From positions 1-34,067 of the forward strand of contig NZ_JAOXLP010000032.1 of assembly GCF_025791835.1 (NCBI RefSeq): a DNA stretch of 34,067 nt. Direction: 5' to 3'. The DNA is from Roseomonas xinghualingensis. GTDB lineage: Bacteria > Pseudomonadota > Alphaproteobacteria > Acetobacterales > Acetobacteraceae. Positions 1-7,045 of the stretch are shown here, piece by piece (the first letter of the stretch is position 1; the number at the start of each line of letters is the position of its first letter). The notes below the pieces were generated by a model. The model did not search any database. It was not told the DNA's origin and saw only the letters and a list, made by a program, of their open reading frames with translations. The translations under genes were made by a program, and so were the position numbers.

Positions 1-178
1 CGGATAAAGGATGCCTGCCACACCCGTGCGGCGCTTCCTGGCCGGCCGCGGAGCCGTTCGGAGGAGCAGCATGTCACTCTGCATGTCTTGAACGCCACGA
101 GATCCGAAGGCTGGCAGCCCCCTCTTCCCCCGGGATCGGGCGCCATCGATACTGCGCCGGGGCAGCTGCGAGGCCAGT

Positions 179-1015
179 GTGAACGAAAATCCTTATGATT
201 TCACCGGCGAGGAGCTGGGCGCGTTCGGGAAGAGGCTTGCCGCCGAGCGCGAGGCCTTGCTGAGGGCGGCCCAGGCCCTGCTGGCGGATTTGTGTGCCAC
301 CCGCTTCCAGGCCCAGCCCGAGCCCTATATCGCCTCCCAGACCCGCTTCGACGCCAGGACGGCCTATCTGTTGATCGGCTGCCCATTCCATGGCCAGACC
401 GTCATTCTGGAAATGGTCGTCGAACGCGCCGACGCCCTCCCGGCCCGCCTGCCCGCTGTCCTTCGGACGCCGCTGCATGGCGAAGTCGGGATGCGGATCC
501 TGGATGTCCCGGTGACACCGGAGCTATGGAAGGCCGCCACGGAACTGATGGACCGCGCCACGCTGGAGGCCCAGGTCAGGCAGGAGCGGGATGACAAGGC
601 GCAGCTTCTCTGGGCGGCGCTGCATTCGGCGGCACGGGCTGCCTGGAACCGGGGGCATGCGCACAAGCTCTCCATGCAGTTCAGCGGAGCGGAGCAGGGC
701 CCCGACGAGCTGACCTATCGCTTCCGCTTCGAGACCGAAGCCGATGACCCGCTGACCGGAGCCGGGGCGATCACCTGCGGGCCAGGGGCGGCGGGGCATT
801 CCGGTCAGTTCGAGGTCAGGATCGATCTGGCGACGGATGCCGGGGACGGGGTGTTCTCCGAAGTCTGGAAGCACGGTTCCACCGACAGGATCGGCCAGAT
901 GTTCAGGGATATCGTGATGCTTGAGCGACGCCGCGAGGCCATCAGGCTCGGCGCCGATCCGGCTTACGCAGCCACCTCCATGCATGAGGCGCCATGGATG
1001 GCGCCGCAGGGCTGA
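179..1015 (+). CDS. hypothetical protein (278 aa)
   Basis: The protein starts at GTG 179 with a GAGG ribosome-binding motif at 170-173, five bases upstream. I do not recognise the family. The sequence is soluble-looking, without a signal peptide or membrane segment. It has an Ala/Glu-rich N-terminal helix (about residues 10-45) and alternating beta-like stretches around residues 55-85 and 175-225. A charged helix (about 135-160) may be a short coiled coil. It ends 63 bp before the hydroxyacyl-CoA dehydrogenase gene, but a GC-rich hairpin lies in that gap, so the two may be separate transcription units. No function is assigned; an accessory role in the following stress island is only positional guesswork. 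Confidence 0.75.
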   Translation: MNENPYDFTGEELGAFGKRLAAEREALLRAAQALLADLCATRFQAQPEPYIASQTRFDARTAYLLIGCPFHGQTVILEMVVERADALPARLPAVLRTPLHGEVGMRILDVPVTPELWKAATELMDRATLEAQVRQERDDKAQLLWAALHSAARAAWNRGHAHKLSMQFSGAEQGPDELTYRFRFETEADDPLTGAGAITCGPGAAGHSGQFEVRIDLATDAGDGVFSEVWKHGSTDRIGQMFRDIVMLERRREAIRLGADPAYAATSMHEAPWMAPQG

Positions 1016-1029
1016 GCATGCGGCATCCG

Positions 1030-1052
1030 GCTGCGGGGTAGCCTCCCGCAGC
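1030..1052 (+). terminator. candidate intrinsic terminator hairpin
   Basis: A perfect 8-bp stem (GCTGCGGG/CCCGCAGC) with a 7-base loop lies directly after the hypothetical gene. It is followed by ACCTTTCATTC, a weak T-rich tract. The hairpin is seen in the sequence; termination is inferred. Confidence 0.4.
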
Positions 1053-1078
1053 ACCTTTCATTCAGGGAAGGGCAGATC

Positions 1079-2008
1079 ATGTCCGTGAGGACGATCGGCA
1101 TCGTGGGCGGTGGAACCATCGGCGCCAGCTGGGCCGCCTTCTATCTCGCGCGCGGCTTCGAGGTGGTCGTCACCGATCCATCGCCCGAGGTGGAAGATTC
1201 CGCCCGGCGCTACGTCGCCGGCGCATGGCCGGCGCTGGAGCAGCTGGGAATGGTGATGGCGGGAGCCACGCCTGATCGGCTGCACTTCGAGCGCGATCTT
1301 CGCTCCGCGCTGGCCGGCGTGGACTTCGTGCAGGAGAACGGCCCGGAGCGCGAGGCGCTGAAGATCGAGCTCTTCGCCCGGATGGATGAGGTTCTGCCGG
1401 CGGAGGTGATCATCGCCTCCAGCTCCTCAGGACTGCTGATGAGTCGCGTTCAGTCCGGTTGCCGCCATCCGGAGCGCTGCGTAACGGGCCATCCTTTCAA
1501 CCCGCCGCATCTGATTCCCCTGGTGGAGGTGGTGGGGGGCGAGAGGACCTCGGCCGAGACCATCGAGCGGGCGGTCAACTTCTATCGCGATGTCGGCAAG
1601 CGGCCGATCCGCCTCCGCAAGGAGGTGCCCGGCCATGTCGCCAACCGCCTGCAGGCGGCTCTCTGGCGGGAGGCGATCCATCTTGTGGCGGAAGGGGTGG
1701 CGAGTGTCGCGGATGTGGACGCCGCGGTGACCTATGGTCCCGGACTACGCTGGCCGATCTTCGGGCCACACATGACCTTCCATCTGGGCGGCGGGCCGGG
1801 AGGGATGGAACATTTCCTGGCTCATCTGCTCGGCCCGTTCGAAAGCTTCTGGGAGGATCTGGGCCATCCGCGGATGACGCCGGAACTGCAGCGCAAGGTG
1901 GTGGACGGGGTGCGGGAGGAGGCGGGCGACCTTTCGCCCGAGATCTTGTCTGAAATACGGGACCGGCGGCTGATCGCGGTGCTGCGGGCACTTGAAGCGG
2001 CCCGCTAA
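1079..2008 (+). CDS. 3-hydroxyacyl-CoA dehydrogenase family protein (carnitine/hydroxybutyryl type)
   Basis: This is an NAD-dependent oxidoreductase of the short (about 310 aa) 3-hydroxyacyl-CoA dehydrogenase group, which includes L-carnitine dehydrogenase, 3-hydroxybutyryl-CoA dehydrogenase and lambda-crystallin-like enzymes. The N-terminal Rossmann fold has G-x-G-x-x-G at residues 10-15 and an acidic residue (Asp33) after beta-2, which favours NAD. The catalytic-region signature GHPFNPP places His138 in the active site, followed by LIPLVEVV and an alpha-helical C-terminal domain. The start at ATG 1079 has AGGGAAGG seven bases upstream. There is no thiolase, CoA-transferase or other beta-oxidation neighbour, so the substrate cannot be told. 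Family assignment is firm; carnitine versus hydroxybutyryl-CoA is open. Confidence 0.88.
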   Translation: MSVRTIGIVGGGTIGASWAAFYLARGFEVVVTDPSPEVEDSARRYVAGAWPALEQLGMVMAGATPDRLHFERDLRSALAGVDFVQENGPEREALKIELFARMDEVLPAEVIIASSSSGLLMSRVQSGCRHPERCVTGHPFNPPHLIPLVEVVGGERTSAETIERAVNFYRDVGKRPIRLRKEVPGHVANRLQAALWREAIHLVAEGVASVADVDAAVTYGPGLRWPIFGPHMTFHLGGGPGGMEHFLAHLLGPFESFWEDLGHPRMTPELQRKVVDGVREEAGDLSPEILSEIRDRRLIAVLRALEAAR

Positions 2009-2030
2009 TTTCAGGGAAGGCGGGCACGAC

Positions 2031-2044
2031 CTGATGTGAGTCAG
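2031..2044. promoter_or_regulatory. FNR/FixK-like palindrome upstream of PEBP gene
   Basis: CTGATGTGAGTCAG keeps the TGA-N6-TCA core of the FNR/FixK consensus (TTGAT-N4-ATCAA), 7 of 10 specified bases. It sits in the intergenic gap 137 bases before the PEBP-like start codon. This is a moderate match, supported mainly by recurrence of the motif at other promoters of this island. Confidence 0.35.
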
Positions 2045-2180
2045 GGCAGGCGATCCGAAGGGCTGGCAGTCTCCCGTAGCCTCTCCGGACCGGAGGCGCG
2101 CCGCTGTGGGAGGGTGGCTTCACGGACGACAGCGCCTTGTTGTTCATCCCGCGACGCCGGTGGAAACAGGGCGGGAGACG

Positions 2181-2651
2181 ATGCCGATGATGTTCCGGAT
2201 AGCGGGCGAGGACTTCACGCCAGGAGGCCGGATTCCGCTGCGATACACTTGCGAGGGCGCCGGTGTTTCTCCGCCATTTACATGGAGCGGCGCGCCGCAG
2301 GGGACGCGTGGCTACGCGATCGTCTGCAGTGATCCGGATGCGCCCCTCGGAACCTTCTATCACTGGGCAGTCTACGACATCCCTGCAGAGGTCCTTGGGC
2401 TGGACGAGGCGCAGCCGGTCGCCGGCAGCCCTCCCTGGGCCCATGCGCGGAATGATTTCGGGCGCGCGGACTATGCCGGTCCCTGCCCACCCCATGGGCA
2501 TGGCACGCACCGCTACCATTTTCGCCTCTATGCCGTGGATGTTCTCCGGCTTCCTCTCCCGCCGCCGCGCCCGGGGTGCCGTGACGTCGAGCGTGCGGCG
2601 CATAAGCGCGCGCTCGCCCAGGCGGAGATCATCGCAACCTTCGCGCGCTGA
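2181..2651 (+). CDS. YbhB/YbcL family PEBP (Raf kinase inhibitor-like) protein
   Basis: This is a small phosphatidylethanolamine-binding-protein family member of 156 aa, the usual size for bacterial YbhB/YbcL proteins. Family hallmarks are the DPDAP motif followed by FYHWAVYDIP, and the C-terminal GPCPPHGHGTHRYHF segment that forms the anion/ligand pocket. There is no signal peptide, so it is probably cytoplasmic. The reading frame is open further upstream, but ATG 2181 has GGGAG at 2173-2177 and matches the family N-terminus, so that start is chosen. Bacterial members have no well-established biochemical role. An FNR-like palindrome upstream and the neighbouring stress genes suggest co-regulation, which is inference. 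Confidence 0.87.
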   Translation: MPMMFRIAGEDFTPGGRIPLRYTCEGAGVSPPFTWSGAPQGTRGYAIVCSDPDAPLGTFYHWAVYDIPAEVLGLDEAQPVAGSPPWAHARNDFGRADYAGPCPPHGHGTHRYHFRLYAVDVLRLPLPPPRPGCRDVERAAHKRALAQAEIIATFAR

Positions 2652-2711
2652 TCCGGTGTTGCATCGTGTGTCTGGCTGGAGCTGGGGGCACCTCCAGCGG
2701 TGCTGCCAGCT
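2652..2711. terminator. candidate hairpin after the PEBP gene
   Basis: A 7-bp inverted repeat (GCTGGAG at 2675-2681, CTCCAGC at 2692-2698) with a 10-base loop lies 24 bases after the PEBP stop codon. No clear U-tract follows, so terminator function is weakly supported. Confidence 0.25.
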
Positions 2712-2969
2712 TTACGTGTTTCCTGCGGCCGGAGCACGCTCATTCACTGGGACAAGCCCGAGAGGCACGAAGTTGCACGAGAGGCCATGCGTCCGTGTGC
2801 ATCGTGCCGCGGCAAGATCCGGATTGGCCAGGAGCTGGGCAAGCCAGTGCAGTTCAGCCTCGTCGGCTTCCGGGGCCAGGCGCCGGATCAGCTCGACTTC
2901 GGCCGCAACGTCAGCCGGGATGCTTGTGGTGTCCGTCGCAAAAGAATGGGGCAGGTGCTTTTCAGTCAT
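2712..2969 (-). pseudogene. CBS-linker fragment: degraded CBS-BON relative or orphan small protein
   Basis: This minus-strand frame (open back to 3038, first well-placed ATG at 2969) encodes about 85 aa. Its middle matches the segment between the two CBS domains of the neighbouring CBS-BON proteins. ELIRRLAPEADEAEL-W-LL here corresponds to DLIRRLAPDGLEADLGW-LL in the protein encoded at 3723-4436, and a later R-x-HG matches R-x-HG there. Homology stops on both sides: the front of CBS1 and all of CBS2 and BON are missing. No good ribosome-binding site precedes ATG 2969. I read it as a decayed third copy, but a short expressed protein cannot be excluded because the frame has no internal stop and an FNR-like site lies upstream (3098-3111). 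Confidence 0.45.
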
Positions 2970-3097
2970 GGGATGCATGCACGCGCCGCGGCCATATCGG
3001 GCGGTACGGTCATCGCGCCCGGTATCCTTTACTCTCACGCACCACCTCCATCCGGCCTGGGTTGGAGCGCAAACTATCGGAGCGTGGCCGGGAGTCC

Positions 3098-3111
3098 CTG
3101 ATCTGTGTCAG
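3098..3111. promoter_or_regulatory. FNR/FixK-like palindrome
   Basis: CTGATCTGTGTCAG keeps TGA-N6-TCA (7 of 10 FNR consensus bases). It sits between the 3' end of the two-CBS gene and the minus-strand CBS fragment, upstream of the latter. It may be the remaining promoter element of that fragment. Confidence 0.3.
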
Positions 3112-3137
3112 CCTTGTCCGCCGGACAGAGCGGTTCC

Positions 3138-3560
3138 TCACCGCAGGATCTCGAAGAACCTGGTTTCCTCGTCGAGCCGTGCATGCTCCATCGCCCTGAA
3201 GTCGTGGCGGGACACGATGCCGATGACACGCCCTTTGTGGCAGATCGGCAGGTGGCGGAACCCGCCGTCATTGAACAGGCGCAGCGCATCGATGGCCGTC
3301 TGCTCGGACGCCAGGGTGGTCGGGTTGCGGGTCATCACCTGCTCAAGCCGGGTATGGATGGCGTCACACCCTTCCGCCAGGCAGCGCACCGCATCGCGCC
3401 CGGTGAAGATGCCGACGAGGCGGTCCAAATCCACCACCACCATCACGGCCCCCAGGCGGCGCTTGTGCATGGCGGCGCAGGCCTGTGCCACGCTCAGATC
3501 CGGCGGCACGGTAAGGGGGCGTTGATCCCGGATGATCTCAGCGCTGCTGCGATCCTGCAT
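3138..3560 (-). CDS. CBS domain-pair protein (140 aa)
   Basis: This stand-alone Bateman module has two CBS domains (about residues 10-65 and 75-130) and almost nothing else. CBS pairs typically bind adenosine nucleotides or NAD and act as energy sensors. Visible hallmarks are G-x-x-x-VVVD...L-V-GIFT-x-RD in the first domain and R-HLP-C--GRVIGIVSRHDF in the second. The start at ATG 3560 lies divergently from the CBS-BON gene at 3723, sharing a 162-bp promoter region that holds a weak FNR-like site. It lacks the BON domain of its neighbours, and a partner protein is not identifiable. Confidence 0.88.
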   Translation of the reverse strand: MQDRSSAEIIRDQRPLTVPPDLSVAQACAAMHKRRLGAVMVVVDLDRLVGIFTGRDAVRCLAEGCDAIHTRLEQVMTRNPTTLASEQTAIDALRLFNDGGFRHLPICHKGRVIGIVSRHDFRAMEHARLDEETRFFEILR

Positions 3561-3616
3561 GATGGGGCCTCACGCCGGAACTTCCGTGAGGATGGACGGG
3601 CTGAACCGGTTAATCC

Positions 3617-3630
3617 CTGATCCATCGCAG
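3617..3630. promoter_or_regulatory. weak FNR/FixK-like site in divergent CBS promoter
   Basis: CTGATCCATCGCAG has a good left half and a GCA right half, as does the site at 12780. It lies 57 bases from the start of the two-CBS gene (-) and 93 bases from the CBS-BON gene (+). Its main support is its position between two genes whose relatives have better sites. Confidence 0.25.
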
Positions 3631-3722
3631 CATGCCGCCCGTGGGACTGCGATAGATCAGCTCTGCCACCGGGCGTCATGGCGGATTGCGCCCCGGTTGC
3701 TCCGGATCTGCCGGGAGCGCTT

Positions 3723-4436
3723 ATGAAAGTCAGGGAGTTGATGACGCCGGCGCCTGTCGTCGTGCCGCCGTCCATGTCGGTGCAGGCCCTGGTGCAACTG
3801 TTGAGGGAGCGCCACGTCTCCGGCGTCTTCGTGGTGGACGCCGAGGGGGCTCCGCTCGGCGTCGTCTCCGAGGCAGACCTTATCCGCCGCCTCGCGCCGG
3901 ACGGCCTTGAGGCCGATCTGGGATGGATCCCGCGCCTGCTGGTCGATCAGGATCGTGCGGCCAGGCACTATGCCCGCTTGCACGGCACGCGGGTGCAGGA
4001 CGTCATGACCCCGACTCTCGTCTCGGTGGACGAGGAGGCCGCGCTGGAGGATGCGGTCCGTCTCATGCAGGAGCGAGGCGTCCGGCGCCTGGCCGTGATG
4101 CGGGAAGGGCGGCTGGCTGGGGTGGTTTCGCGCGCGGACCTGCTGAAGGCGGTGGCCGCGCACCCGGCTGGGCCGGGCGGCGAGAGGGACGACAGCCGCA
4201 TCCGACAGGCAATCACCCAGGAGATGCGGCGGTATCCCTGGGTGGATACGGGCGCCGTCGCGGTCATCGTCAAGGATGGTGTCGTCCAACTGGAGGGCTA
4301 TTGCCGTTCCGAAGATGCCCGCCATGCACTGCGGGTGATGGCTGAACAGGTGGAAGGTGTGGACCGGGTGGAGGATCGGCTCGAAGTCGGGCCATCCTGG
4401 CCCCGACCGGACTATCCCCTGGTTCTCCCCATCTGA
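3723..4436 (+). CDS. CBS-CBS-BON domain protein (copy 1)
   Basis: A 237-aa protein with CBS1 (about residues 1-55), a charged helical linker (56-92), CBS2 (93-145) and a C-terminal BON domain (about 157-222). CBS pairs sense adenine nucleotides; BON domains are thought to bind phospholipid or hydrophobic ligands. There is no signal peptide, so this BON is probably cytoplasmic. An in-frame ATG lies upstream at 3678, but ATG 3723 has GGGAG at 3713-3717 and gives the typical MKVRELMT start, so I use it. It is a paralogue of the protein encoded at 12852-13571, and both genes converge on a UspA gene. Confidence 0.9.
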   Translation: MKVRELMTPAPVVVPPSMSVQALVQLLRERHVSGVFVVDAEGAPLGVVSEADLIRRLAPDGLEADLGWIPRLLVDQDRAARHYARLHGTRVQDVMTPTLVSVDEEAALEDAVRLMQERGVRRLAVMREGRLAGVVSRADLLKAVAAHPAGPGGERDDSRIRQAITQEMRRYPWVDTGAVAVIVKDGVVQLEGYCRSEDARHALRVMAEQVEGVDRVEDRLEVGPSWPRPDYPLVLPI

Positions 4437-4458
4437 GCAGGGTTCTCCGGAGCATGAC

Positions 4459-4476
4459 GGGGCAAGGACCTGCCCC
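4459..4476. terminator. candidate hairpin between convergent CBS-BON and UspA genes
   Basis: GGGGCA/TGCCCC forms a 6-bp stem with a 6-base loop in the 100-bp gap between two convergent genes. No strong T-run is present, so this is only plausible as a shared terminator. Confidence 0.3.
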
Positions 4477-4536
4477 AGCTTCCCACATGCCGCCGCCGTT
4501 TGGCCGGAGGTCCTGATCGGGACTCATGGGGTGGCA

Positions 4537-5310
4537 TCAGCGGCTCAGCAGCCAGCACTCCTTGAAGTGACGGGCCGGGTTAACCTGGTTTTCCAGAGCC
4601 ACCGCCCTGCAGCCGCTGGCACCGTCCACGCCCGAGACGATGAGGTCTGCTCCCAACCGCTGCGCGATGCGGAGGATGTGGCCGGGCGTCAGGCCATTCG
4701 GTTGCGTGCTGTGCATTTCCTCGGCAGGCACATCATGCCGGAGGAGGTAGCGGGTGATGTCGGACAGGCTCCTGCGGGATACGCCGTCCTCCACTCCATT
4801 GAGGGCATCCACGAGCTGCACCTGTTGTGCCAGCCTCAATAGGGGCAGCGCCGCGGTGATCGCGCGCCGTGCCGCCTGCGTGTCACTCCAGGCGACGAGG
4901 ATGCGGGAGGCGTCCAGCACACCAAGGCCATCCGGCACCAGGAGTATAGGGCGCCCTGCTTGCCCAAGCAGCTTCCGGAGGCGAAATTTGCGGAATTCGG
5001 CAGGCGGCCCCGCGGCCGTTCTTCTGTTCCAGCCGAGGATGAGTAGATCGGCCGCCCGTGCTTCGCCAAGCCGCGCCTCCGCCGGAGGGGCGATGAAGGA
5101 TCTCCACTCCCGAATTGGGGCGGCTTTCCGGCTGACGGTGTGGAATCTCTCTTCGGCCACGCGCAGCTCATCGGCCGCTTTCGCTGTGCCGGAGGCAAGG
5201 CCGATCAGCGTGCAGTCGAAACGGTCGGCCAGATCTGCCGCGAGGCGGATGCGGGCTTCGGATGACCTCTCTGGCTCCACCAGTACCAAAAGGGCTTTGG
5301 AGTCCCACAT
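4537..5310 (-). CDS. tandem universal stress protein (UspA family, copy 1)
   Basis: A 257-aa protein with two Usp domains (about residues 1-135 and 136-257). The first contains LLILGW and GRPILLVPDG; the second starts RILVAWSDTQAARRAI and includes ADLIVSG. Usp proteins bind ATP or act in starvation, hypoxia and redox stress. In the second domain the usual ATP-site motif G-x-x-G-(9x)-G-S/T is not recognisable (GVDGASGCRA...), unlike the paralogue at 13638-14489, so ATP binding there is doubtful. The start at ATG 5310 gives the typical short UspA N-terminus; the frame is open to a TTG at 5346. A strong FNR/FixK box lies 63-76 bases upstream. Confidence 0.87.
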   Translation of the reverse strand: MWDSKALLVLVEPERSSEARIRLAADLADRFDCTLIGLASGTAKAADELRVAEERFHTVSRKAAPIREWRSFIAPPAEARLGEARAADLLILGWNRRTAAGPPAEFRKFRLRKLLGQAGRPILLVPDGLGVLDASRILVAWSDTQAARRAITAALPLLRLAQQVQLVDALNGVEDGVSRRSLSDITRYLLRHDVPAEEMHSTQPNGLTPGHILRIAQRLGADLIVSGVDGASGCRAVALENQVNPARHFKECWLLSR

Positions 5311-5372
5311 GGCTTCCGCTTGCCTCGCCCGTAGGCCGTCCGGCAAGAGAATATTATATTTATGAAATGAAA

Positions 5373-5386
5373 ATGATCGGGATCAA
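5373..5386. promoter_or_regulatory. FNR/FixK box upstream of UspA copy 1
   Basis: ATGATCGGGATCAA matches TTGAT-N4-ATCAA at 9 of 10 positions. It lies in an AT-rich stretch (5350-5377) between the divergent-facing UspA start (5310) and the end of the Crp/Fnr gene, 63 bases from the UspA start codon. That spacing allows an activator-type promoter reading into uspA. The adjacent Crp/Fnr protein is the obvious candidate regulator. Confidence 0.7.
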
Positions 5387-5467
5387 GCCGTATCCTTTTC
5401 GGCTCGGCTCCACCATGCGAGGGGCGGCTGCCAGGATTGATCGGGCTTGAGGAGGCGACAGTAGGAG

Positions 5468-6169
5468 CTAGATGCTCTCCTCGTCCGCCCGCTCTTCCAG
5501 CGCCTCCCGGTTCAGGATGCGGAAACGATGGCTGCCCTGTTCCGCGATAATGCGGTTCTTGCGCAGATTGCTCAGGAGGCGGCTGACTGTCTCCGACGTC
5601 AGGCCAAGATAATCCGCGATGTCATAGCGCGACATGGGAAGGTCGATGCTTTCATCGGGCCGCTGCCCCCGATCGGCGAGGTCGAGCAGGAAGGCCGCGA
5701 CCCGCTCCGCCGCTGTCCTGCGGCCGAGCATGATGAAGCGGTCCTGTGCGGCGGTCAGCTTTTCCAGCGTGTAGGTGTTCCAGGAATGCGCGGCGCCCGG
5801 TTCGCGGGACACCCACTCCGTGATCTCCTTCCGGGGGAAGGCGATCACCACCGTATCTGTCACGGCCTCGGCGAAGAAGCGGTGATGCTGAACGCCGTCC
5901 AGGCCGAAGAGGTCACCCTGCAGGGCGAAATGCGCGATCATCCGGCGACCATCCGGGAGGATGCGGCAGGTGCGGATGGCTCCCGCGACGACCTTGTACA
6001 GATGATCCGCCAGATTTCCTTCCGCATAGACCTCGGCTCCGCGTTGGAAGCGCAGGGTTCGCCCCAATGCTGATCTGAATGCGGGGGACATTCCAGAGAA
6101 AGCCACGGAAACGGGAAACGGAAGAGCGGGAGATGGCATGCTGCTGAGGCCTGCAGAAGCAACCTGCAT
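5468..6169 (-). CDS. Crp/Fnr family regulator, FixK-like
   Basis: A 233-aa transcription factor with a cyclic-nucleotide-type effector fold (about residues 38-130), a dimerisation helix (132-160) and a C-terminal winged helix (178-215). The recognition helix reads TSETVSR, giving E193-x-x-S196-R197. This is the triad that in FNR and FixK reads TTGA half-sites and fits the boxes found in this window. The only cysteine is Cys68, so it has no FNR-type Fe-S cluster and cannot sense oxygen directly that way. Lying next to FixL/FixJ-like genes, it most resembles a FixK-type relay. The start at ATG 6169 has AAGGA nine bases upstream. No clear box precedes its own gene, so autoregulation is not evident. 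Confidence 0.9.
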   Translation of the reverse strand: MQVASAGLSSMPSPALPFPVSVAFSGMSPAFRSALGRTLRFQRGAEVYAEGNLADHLYKVVAGAIRTCRILPDGRRMIAHFALQGDLFGLDGVQHHRFFAEAVTDTVVIAFPRKEITEWVSREPGAAHSWNTYTLEKLTAAQDRFIMLGRRTAAERVAAFLLDLADRGQRPDESIDLPMSRYDIADYLGLTSETVSRLLSNLRKNRIIAEQGSHRFRILNREALEERADEESI

Positions 6170-6517
6170 CGCTCTGATCCTTCATAATGTAACTTGTGAT
6201 GGCTTGGCTAACGCGGCGCAGGCCGGGGGGATATTCAGGAATTCTCCCATACGCAGATTCACGTAAGCCAGCTTTCCTACAGCCCTGGGAATTGCGGTCC
6301 GGCAAAATGGGGTGAAGCAGGCTGCCTCCCAAGCGGACTAGGTAGAACTCCCGAATAGCCGCCAGTCCAGGTCAGAGGCAGGTTCAGTGCACGAGCCGGA
6401 TATCTCAGGGCTGCTGACTGCTTCGCAGCCCAGATGGCCGAGGAACCTGGACCCAGGGCGAGGGATACCCTGCGGATGGGCAGTTCCACTGACCCTGATG
6501 GAAGGAGCGGATTTGCC
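6170..6517. other. 348-bp intergenic region between Crp/Fnr and receiver genes
   Basis: This gap separates the divergently transcribed Crp/Fnr (-) and degenerate receiver (+) genes, so it should hold both promoters. I find no FNR-type palindrome with TGA-N6-TCA here. Reading frames crossing it lack ribosome-binding sites and resemble no family. FixJ would be expected to bind here if it drives the FixK-like gene, but I cannot identify a FixJ site by eye. Confidence 0.5.
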
Positions 6518-7012
6518 GTGTGCCTCAATGACGTGTCTTCAGCGGGGGTCCCGTTTGGCGCCGCTCGAGGCGGATATGTCGCGGGGGCTGTCGCGGAGGT
6601 TCCTGGCCATGCAGCCCTGGTCTTCGTTGTCAGCGCCGATGCGGCGGTGCGGAGAGCACTGGCGCTGCTGCTGGAAACCGAGGGCATCGGATCCCGCTCC
6701 TTCGCTTCGGCCCCGGTCTTCCTGGCCGAGCTGCCCTCCATCATGGAAGAACTGGCAGGAGCTCATCATTGCCTGCTCGTGGAGGATTGCCTGGCTGATG
6801 GCGGGAATGGGTTGGAGTTGGCGGAGCGCGTGACGGCTACCGGCTTCCCCATGCCGGCGGTGGTCCTCAAGATGCCGGTTGGGCTGGCGGCCGCATGCCG
6901 CGCTGCTCTGTCCCGCGGCAGCATCATATTCGCCGATCCCTTCCAGGCCGACGCGGTGCTCCAGCATGTCAGGGGGGCTCTCTGCCTGCCGGATGCCGCC
7001 ATCCCTGCCTGA
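6518..7012 (+). CDS. stand-alone degenerate response-regulator receiver protein
   Basis: A 164-aa protein whose residues 33-155 align with the receiver domain of the FixJ-like protein encoded at 7046-7768. VFVVSADAAVRRALALL matches VHVVDDDDAVCWAIATLL, and NGLEL matches DGLEL. Asp90 aligns with the phosphoacceptor. The acidic pocket (Asp22, Asp23 in FixJ) is Ser39-Ala40 here, the switch Thr is Lys118, and the conserved Lys is Asp140. There is no output domain. It is therefore probably a pseudo-receiver that cannot be phosphorylated normally and may act as a protein-protein modulator of the kinase or FixJ. The start at GTG 6518 follows GAAGGAG by about ten bases; an in-frame ATG at 6434 lacks a binding site. 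It ends 33 bp from the convergent FixJ-like gene. Confidence 0.7.
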   Translation: MCLNDVSSAGVPFGAARGGYVAGAVAEVPGHAALVFVVSADAAVRRALALLLETEGIGSRSFASAPVFLAELPSIMEELAGAHHCLLVEDCLADGGNGLELAERVTATGFPMPAVVLKMPVGLAAACRAALSRGSIIFADPFQADAVLQHVRGALCLPDAAIPA

Positions 7013-7045
7013 GAAGTGCCCGGGCGCCCGCAGCACGGGCCACGC

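Noticed and set aside
2263..3525. 420-aa plus-strand open frame
   Set aside because: Overlaps PEBP and the two-CBS gene in other frames; low-complexity Arg/Ser composition.
6170..6433. Search for an FNR box upstream of the Crp/Fnr gene
   Set aside because: Only fragments such as CTGATCCTTCATAA were seen; no TGA-N6-TCA core, so autoregulation is not claimed.
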